Assembly (NCBI RefSeq): GCF_016545825.1
Contig: NC_052615.1
Coordinates: 32,175,088 to 32,239,087, forward strand
DNA from: Eucalyptus grandis
Lineage: Eukaryota; Streptophyta; Magnoliopsida; Myrtales; Myrtaceae
Reading direction: 5' to 3'
DNA: 64,000 bases
Of this stretch, positions 57,258 through 64,000 are shown in pieces (the first letter of the stretch is position 1; each line of letters begins with the position of its first letter). Under the pieces are notes generated by a model, which made no database searches, was not told where the DNA came from, and was given only the letters and a program-made list of their open reading frames with translations. The translations under genes were made by a program, and so were the position numbers.

Positions 57258-60200
57258 ATGTCAGCTCACAAGGACAAGGACCCCCGCATCCACGGCATCA
57301 AAACTAAGATTCGGGTCGTCCCCAATTTCCCCAAACCAGGTTCGCCCCTCCCCTTCCTCGTACGATCGCTTCGTCTTCTCTCTCTCTCTTCTCTCTCTTC
57401 TCTCCCTGCCCGTCTCCTTTTTTCCTCCTCCGGTTCGGGAAATGCTGGGGCCTCGATAAGTCGGCAGTAAAAGGAGGAATTTTTGAAGCTCCGGGCTTGT
57501 CCGATTCTTGAAATTACGAGTTTTTCGAGGATGCCGCGTGAGCATGCAGAGGCAAGACGAAGTTCTTTTTTTTTTTTTTTTCGCTTCGGCCCCCCGTGGT
57601 GGTGACGACATGCGATGCGAGCTTCAAAGCTGTCTCCTTTTGGCCCGGCTTTGTCTTTTTTCTTTCTTCGGCAGCGTTCCTCTGTTTCGAGAGCAGGTTG
57701 GTTGAGGTTACTGACGGGCATGATTGCAGGCATAATGTTCCAAGACATCACTACCCTGCTGCTGGATCCACAGGCCTTCAGAGACACCATTGATTTGTTC
57801 GTCGAGAGATACAAGGGCAAAAACATATCAGTTGTTGCAGGTAAAGAGGGGATGTGAAAAAAGAAAAAAAAAATATTGAGAGGGAGAATCTTTTTGGGTG
57901 TTAAAAAAATTTCATCTTTTCATGGAATTTTAGCAGACTTTGGTTGAACTGATTAGTAGAATAGCTTTCAACACTTTGGTGGGGTCCATGCAAAGAAGAA
58001 AGTAGGTTAGGGAAGGATGGGGAAATTTCTCCCTCATTATTGCATGTTATTATTATTATTATTATTTTATTTTTTTTGGGTTGGGGTATAGATGGTCTTC
58101 AGTCTTGTGAATGCTTTTTGGGAAAGATCGTGGAATGGCAGCGACTGTGGTTTTCTTCTATTCTTTACTTGGCTTTTTGGGCAGTGATTTCTTGGTTTGA
58201 CTATGGGCCATTGCTAGTGGAGTGTGCTACTTAATGCTCTCTATCAAGTTTATTGAGCGGCTCACATTTGCTCTCTGTCTCTGTCTCTCTCTCTCTGCGT
58301 GAGCGCGCTGGGGTGTGAGCATGTGCTTGCATCCCTGATTATGTGGTTGGTAGGTGATAATGGATGCCCACATTGTTGAAGTGGACCCTGCTGATGTGAG
58401 CTTGGATCGAGTTGATTTTCTGGATATGTCCATGTCTTTTTAGTATTCGGTCAGAATTTAGTAGAGTTTGGAGAGAATAAAAATCTATGGATGCTGAAAT
58501 TTACAGTGATTGGATGTTCCTATGCCCAGATTTTTTCTCGCACCTCCATGTTGATATGTGAAAAACATGGACCGTGGTGCCTGCTGCTGCCACTAGTTCT
58601 TGAGATGATACAATCTTTTCGTATCACTTTTGGGACAAGGATATCAACCTTTTGGATATGGTTGTTCTACATTTAAGTGGTAAATTGATTGTCAATTGAC
58701 CTGTAAGATCGTGGCATGACAAAATTTATGGTTGAGAAGCAATTTCATGAGATAGACCTTCAACCGTTGGATCACTTTGAGATGATATGTCCTCATCATG
58801 AATAATTGACGTTTCAATTTTTTCCCCCAAGGGTCAATTTAACTTTTAAACAGGATCTTAATCCAACCTTTTTGGTATGCTTGAGTGATTGCACAAAAAT
58901 TGCTACGGCAGACTATGTTCTCTTGGTTTGAACTTCAATCATCTTGCTCAAAGTTTTTGCCTTTTCCTTTCAAACTGATGATTTTTTGTTATTTATAAAA
59001 AAGGCGATCTGATTATGTTACCGATTCTGTATACTTCTGAAAGGTTTTTTTATGACAATCTTGTGAAAAAATTTGTCTAACACAGTAATTCTCTAGTCTA
59101 TGATTACATGCTTTGATTCTTGGTTGGGAAGCACTGTTACTGTATTTCGTGTAGCAGTCGCTACACTTGTTGCGTTTAACAATCCCTGAAATTATTTTCT
59201 ACAATCTTTTTCCAGGGATAGAGGCTCGAGGTTTCATATTCGGTCCTCCCATTGCATTGGCGATTGGAGCAAAGTTTGTACCTCTGAGAAAGCCAAAGAA
59301 ATTACCTGGTAACTTTAATCCAACCGTAGTGATTTCCTTGCGTTCATGCTTTAATCTCTTTTATGCATCGAAGTGACGAGTGTTCATCAATGCATCTTTT
59401 CCATTATGTATTTCACGCCCACTTGTCATGTCCTATTTGTTGTTTGCTACATCTCCCCCTCCTTTGTCATTATTTTAATTTGCCTTAAGTATGAGAAGCT
59501 TTCATAAAATTACATGTACATTTTGTTCTGAACCTGAAGATGTTGTCATTTGCCAAAATAATTTTCTGTGCTGCTCATCATGTACTATGATGCAAGTTGA
59601 ATTTCTTTGTCAATTCTTTGTTCCCTTAAGGTGTTTAGTTTCCATGGTTTACAATTCGGGGTGCTAGCTTAGTGCTACAGGCTGTGAGGTCATGAGGTTG
59701 AATTTTCGTGTGGTTTGTGGTTGTGCGTTTTTTCTGTTCTGGACCTCTAGCACATCGGTGGAGCTATGATGATGGGGCTGGCCCACCTTCAAGGGGTCTC
59801 GAATGTTAAGGGGCAACAAATCTGCAGTCTTAAATTTGACTCTCATGGTAATAGCCTGAGAGATTAGCCATGCCTATTGCCCCTCTATGCTCGTGTTTTT
59901 TAGCGTCTGTCCTTTTTTTGTGAAAGATGATTGATAATCCTTGTGATCTCTCAATTGTGATGATAGATATCTTTAACCACTGTGACATATTAAGGTTGAG
60001 CTAGTTTAGCGACACTCACCCAAATTAATGTCAGAGTCTTTGAACTTGGGCAAGTCATTTCAAGTGAGATCTGTTAGTACTGCGCCCTTAGGACAACTCT
60101 TCCTCAACCGTGGCTCTATGAATCTCCCAAAATTCATACCTCCTGAGTAATCATATGCAAATTCCACCCGAAACGGTGCCTCCTAATCTTGATATACTTA

Positions 60201-62414
60201 TAATCTGCCCTTTCCAACCACATCTAACATTTTGTATTGGAATATCCTTGATATTGATGTTTTTGTCTTTCTCTGGCTCATTTAACCTTTTGCATGAGTA
60301 TGTGGACCATGGCTATGACCAATAAAAGATGTGGCTGTCTCATGGGAGAACATCAGTTGATATTGTATTTCATTTCAGCATTTCATTTGACATTGCGGTT
60401 ATGTAGCTTTCACCCATTTTCTTTTTCCTATTTGGATTTTCATTTGACATTGCGGTTATGTAGCTTTCACCCGTTTTCTTTGTCCTATCTGGATTTCTTT
60501 TATGCTTCAATCCATCGACTGAAGTTCAATATCTCCAGCCTTCGAATGGGGTTACCGAATTTTCCCATCTTCCATGTCTTCCAGTAGTTATTTGTCCTTG
60601 TTGTGCTCACGATTGGCAGAATTTAGAACACCCCATCTGTAGAAAACTTAGTGACCTTGTTTCTTTCTGGATATGATATATCAATAAATTCCATGGTGAT
60701 GGCTTTCTCAAGATGCATTCATGTAGAAGCTCTTAGATGAAAACTGATGCTGGACTATTGTGGCACCTGGTACTAAGAGCTTTCTTCCATGGCAGGGGAA
60801 GTTATCTCAGAAGAGTATGTTCTAGAATACGGAAGAGATTGTCTTCAGATGCATGTTGGAGCTGTGGAACCTGGTGATCGGGCTTTGGTGGTGGATGATT
60901 TGATTGCCACTGGCGGAACTCTTTGTGCAGCTATGAATTTACTAGGTAAGGGCTCAATGGTCTTCTAATTTAGCAGTACTAGTAGCACAACAAATGTGCA
61001 GCTTCAGGTACTGCAAAGTTTGTTTGGATACTGATTCCATCTCTAATATTTATGCCAGTCTGAAGAAAGAGAGAGATTTCTTCTGGTTTCCTGCTACATT
61101 ATGCTTGCCCTTTATGATAAATAAACCTAAACATGTGCTCGCATTACTGTGTTATCATTCTTTCTTCTTCTCATACTGAGGTACACAAACTGCAGTTTTA
61201 TGTAATTCTATTTATATATCTAAACTTCTGAGCTCTTTATTGTGCAAGGAGGTGATTGTGCAAGGAGGTGTTTTTTTATCTGAGAAACAAAAAGTGATAG
61301 TAGATAGTGTAATATGAAACTAGAAACTCAAATATTTCACACTAAAGAAGTTAAAAAAGAAAAAAAAAAAAAAAGAGGTTGATGAATTTGTACCTGGACA
61401 AAAGTAATTGATAGATGACATTTGCTAGTTTCTTATGAGTCACCTACACATCACTCTAGCTGAATTGCTACCAATAGTTTCGGGAAATTCTTGGCATCTA
61501 TGTAGATCGCTCTTGTCTATGGCCTTTAAGAAGGGCAATTATATTATCTTCATTACCCTGTTCTGGCATTCATGGTGGAAACTTCAGCAGCTGGATCAGA
61601 CATTAGGGCATGGTTTCGTGAACATGGACTACTAATAAGTTTGCCTTCTGACCATAGAAGTAGGCGACAGGGATGTGGTTTGAGATTATTTCCCGTTAGG
61701 AGCTGCCTGATATCTGTGAATACAGCTCACTGGTTAGATTCTAACCTCAGCAAGTCAATGCAAAGCAGCCTTAGGACTACTGTACCAAAATGCTAGCTTG
61801 TCGAAGGAAGTGAACGATGCTTCTTCTCCTATAAATGACCCCCTTGCTTCTTCCCATCTGTCCCAGATTGCCTCACCAAAATGGCTTTCGTTCACTTCTC
61901 CTGAACCTGATCATCATTATCATGAAAACCTTTGGTGTATTGGTTGGTTTAGCAAATCTGCCACCCTCCGGGCACAATCTCTTGTTTTTCTTTGTTCGAA
62001 ATTAAATTTTGTCTCTGAGCTAAGTCATATGCTTTATCTCCTTTTGCAGTTTTCTCGGTGAGCACCACTTAAATATTTTGCTATTTTGCTTTCTAAACTT
62101 ATGCTAACTTATGTTCCACAGAACGTGTTGGTGCTCAAGTAGTTGAATGTGCATGCGTCATTGAACTTCCAGATTTAAAGGTGCGTAAATCATAATTAAG
62201 CCCTTTCGCTAATAATATCTGTTCGTTCCATCCATTGTCATTTCATTCCACTCCTTTGCATCCTATTGTAGCATTATCTTTTTTAACGCAGAACATTTTT
62301 CATCTATTTGTGGCGTGGGCCATTACCATATGTTGTTTTTCCCATTATTGAACGTTTCAGGGACGTGAGAGGTTGCATGGCAAACCATTGTACGTCCTCG
62401 TGGAGTCCCATTGA
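57258..62414 (+). CDS. APT: Adenine phosphoribosyltransferase, 6 exons
   Basis: Joins adenine (and in plants also cytokinin bases) to PRPP, giving AMP or the cytokinin nucleotide. Exons: 57258-57339, 57730-57840, 59216-59308, 60796-60945, 62122-62180 and 62361-62414; joined, 182 aa with all intron phases consistent. Residues show [54 protein letters not shown], the flexible-loop region [17 protein letters not shown], and the PRPP-binding motif [11 protein letters not shown] at 127-137 with its two Asp. There is no transit peptide and the length is that of short, cytosolic plant APTs. Introns 2 and 3 are long (about 1.4 and 1.5 kb). It is the only protein gene on the + strand. Which APT paralogue it is was not determined. 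Confidence 0.96.
60381..60494. repeat. 57-bp tandem duplication in APT intron 3
   Basis: Two adjacent copies of TTTCATTTGACATTGCGGTT followed by ATGTAGCTTTCACCC and TTTTCTTT-TCCTAT-TGGAT, with only about four differences. Intronic, so no effect on the protein is expected. Confidence 0.92.
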
Positions 62415-63420
62415 TTGGGGGACGAAGCTCCGACGACAGCAAAGCTCTCCGCGATGTATATTAAGAGGGATTCATGATCACTTCTGGGCGGGAATATGCA
62501 TTTCATTCTTCTCTGTTTCGATTGGGTGGGAGAATTTTGAAGTCTGCTGGTTCAAAACCCTCCCATTTATCTGGTAGGTTAGGCGAGAAATTCGAACTAC
62601 ATAAAGGGCTTCTTTGGCAGAAGATGGTAGGAAATTCTCAATTATACTTACTCAAGTATAAGACCGGCAAGGGCTTTTGACCTTGTGGTGGTGGTGGTGA
62701 TTTATCCTTTGCCAAATCAAAAGAGGTCTTGAATTCAATTCGCATCCTCTCTTTCCATGCTTCCTGGCGTAAAGTGGAATGAAAAAGGGACCCTTGGTCC
62801 AGTCTGGAGACAGCAATCTCGCATTCGCTAGACATTTCAAGAAAGTCCACTAAAATTTCTTTCCTAAATCATGCATCACGTTTTTCAGCAGGTGTTCTGA
62901 ACAATTGCTTTTTATTGCACAAGTTTAATTGCACTAGTAATCACCCTGGTCTTAGAGATAAGAGCTATACGAAATGAATGGTCAAGGAAATGATGGAAAT
63001 CAAGCAGTGAAAGTGACTATATACCCTCTACTTGTGCTCTCTCCTTTCATGTTCCTCCTAAGTAAAGATAAAGTATGGACCAAACAATAAATATGGCTTG
63101 CGAAGCACTTAGACTTGGGCGATAAGTATGAGCAGTTGAGAATGGCTATGGCGACCCCTAACCTAATGGGCATCACCACCACCCTCCTTCACTATAGCTT
63201 GACCTAACCCTCTTGCGTCATGCTGTGATGGTCTCATTCTACTTCCTTAATTGTCAAATGTAAATGCCACCATATCACACGAGGGACGAGCCTAAGAAGC
63301 TCTTGCATGAGTGACCTTGGCCAGTTCAATATCGGGATATTTGAACGATTTATCGAATAGTAAGGGGAAGGAAACATAAGGAATGAGACAACGCCTTGCC
63401 TTTACGAACATCGAGTTGAC
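62415..63420. other. APT 3' untranslated region and spacer
   Basis: The 3' end of the APT transcript should lie in the first few hundred bases. No further coding sequence is recognised; short frames on both strands lack domains. Confidence 0.4.
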
Positions 63421-63472
63421 TGTATTTCGGGTCAGTGATGAGTTACTGTATTTCGGGTCAGTGAGGAGTTAC
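63421..63472. repeat. 26-bp tandem duplication
   Basis: Two copies of TGTATTTCGGGTCAGTGA(T/G)G followed by AGTTAC, differing at one base. Confidence 0.93.
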
Positions 63473-64000
63473 TGCCGACCCCTGACCTTGGCCAGTTCAA
63501 AATCGGTTCGACGAAGGGATCTTTGTTTGCTTATTGCTGGTTGATTCGGCCATGGGTGCGGTTGAATGAATGAGTGAATCTACGCATTGTTGAAAACCAA
63601 ATTTGTGGGACCGAAAATCAAATAAAGAGCAGAAGAAAATAGCATGCCGTGCGTGATCAAGTAAGAGACGATGATGCTGAAAGAAAAGAGCTCCTCAAAG
63701 TCATATTGTATTACATGACTAAACAAGATTATCATGCAGGATATAGATACAGATTATAGTACAATGCCCAAACTGCGATCTTAAACGGCAGACCGAGGAT
63801 GGCGCTTGATGATGGCCAAAAACTTAAACAACTACAGCAAGATAATGTACATTCATCTCAGCTCTCAGCTCCATCCATCTTTGTCCTCTTTCTTCAATCA
63901 ATCTTTATGATCAACACTGCAGAGACCGAAGAATAGAAAAGAGTCGACCGCGTGCTCTGCTGAAAATGCTGTAAATCTATGGTTCTAATTCTTCAACTAA
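63473..64000. other. Right edge; possible 3' end of a minus-strand gene outside the window
   Basis: The block 63650-64000 has balanced composition and, on the minus strand, ends in T-rich sequence like that around plant polyadenylation sites. No coding frame can be confirmed before the window stops. Confidence 0.25.

Noticed and set aside
1..64000. CRISPR array, bacterial operon or integrated virus
   Set aside because: No regularly spaced short repeats, no compact co-directional prokaryotic genes and no viral structural genes were seen; everything fits a plant nuclear genome.

Overview
This window is nuclear DNA from a flowering plant, most likely a eudicot. The genes are split by many short GT-AG introns, the gene content is typical of land plants, and the spacers are AT-rich and full of LTR retrotransposon, LINE/SINE and MITE debris and microsatellites. 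I suspect a woody dicot, possibly Myrtales, because of the small MITEs with GC-rich cores, but the sequence alone does not prove this.

Layout. 1-1527: 3' end of a decayed LINE (+ strand) ending in poly(A), inserted beside a dead invertase copy (about 1541-2870, -). 4011-7083: complete seven-exon vacuolar acid invertase gene (-) with the conserved 9-bp mini-exon. 7626-8560: old direct tandem duplication upstream of it. 11436-18222: twelve-exon plastid-type transaldolase gene (-), whose intron 11 carries two back-to-back TTA-flanked MITEs. 19980-22284: eleven-exon trehalose-6-phosphate phosphatase gene (-), with a GC-rich CT-bearing leader/promoter candidate near 24.7-25.06 kb. 25.1-33.5 kb: spacer with a young 146-bp tandem duplication, simple repeats and retroposon scars. 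33527-40019: degenerate Ty1/copia retrotransposon (-) with both LTRs and a 5-bp target duplication, itself hit by a SINE-like insert. 41.08-41.61 kb: MITE-like element with a strong hairpin core. 43786-44699: two-exon DOG1-domain gene resembling INAPERTURATE POLLEN1 (-). 45577-45647: tRNA-Gly(GCC) (+). 46-57 kb: spacer with several related MITEs. 57258-62414: six-exon adenine phosphoribosyltransferase gene (+). The last 1.5 kb shows no coding sequence and may hold the 3' end of a neighbouring transcript.

Function. Three consecutive same-strand genes act in sugar metabolism: vacuolar sucrose hydrolysis, the non-oxidative pentose phosphate pathway, and trehalose-6-phosphate signalling. Nothing shows that they are co-regulated, and chance adjacency is the default explanation. 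The APT gene is purine/cytokinin salvage, and the INP1-like gene would act in pollen wall patterning. For each spliced gene I joined exons by reading GT-AG sites and frame; each model gives one uninterrupted reading frame (655, about 407, 385, 278 and 182 aa). No operon-like, CRISPR-like or otherwise clearly new biological system was found. The most unusual structural signals are the hairpin/GC-rich cores shared by otherwise AT-rich MITEs, tail-only retroposon scars, and microsatellites directly abutting 5' splice sites.
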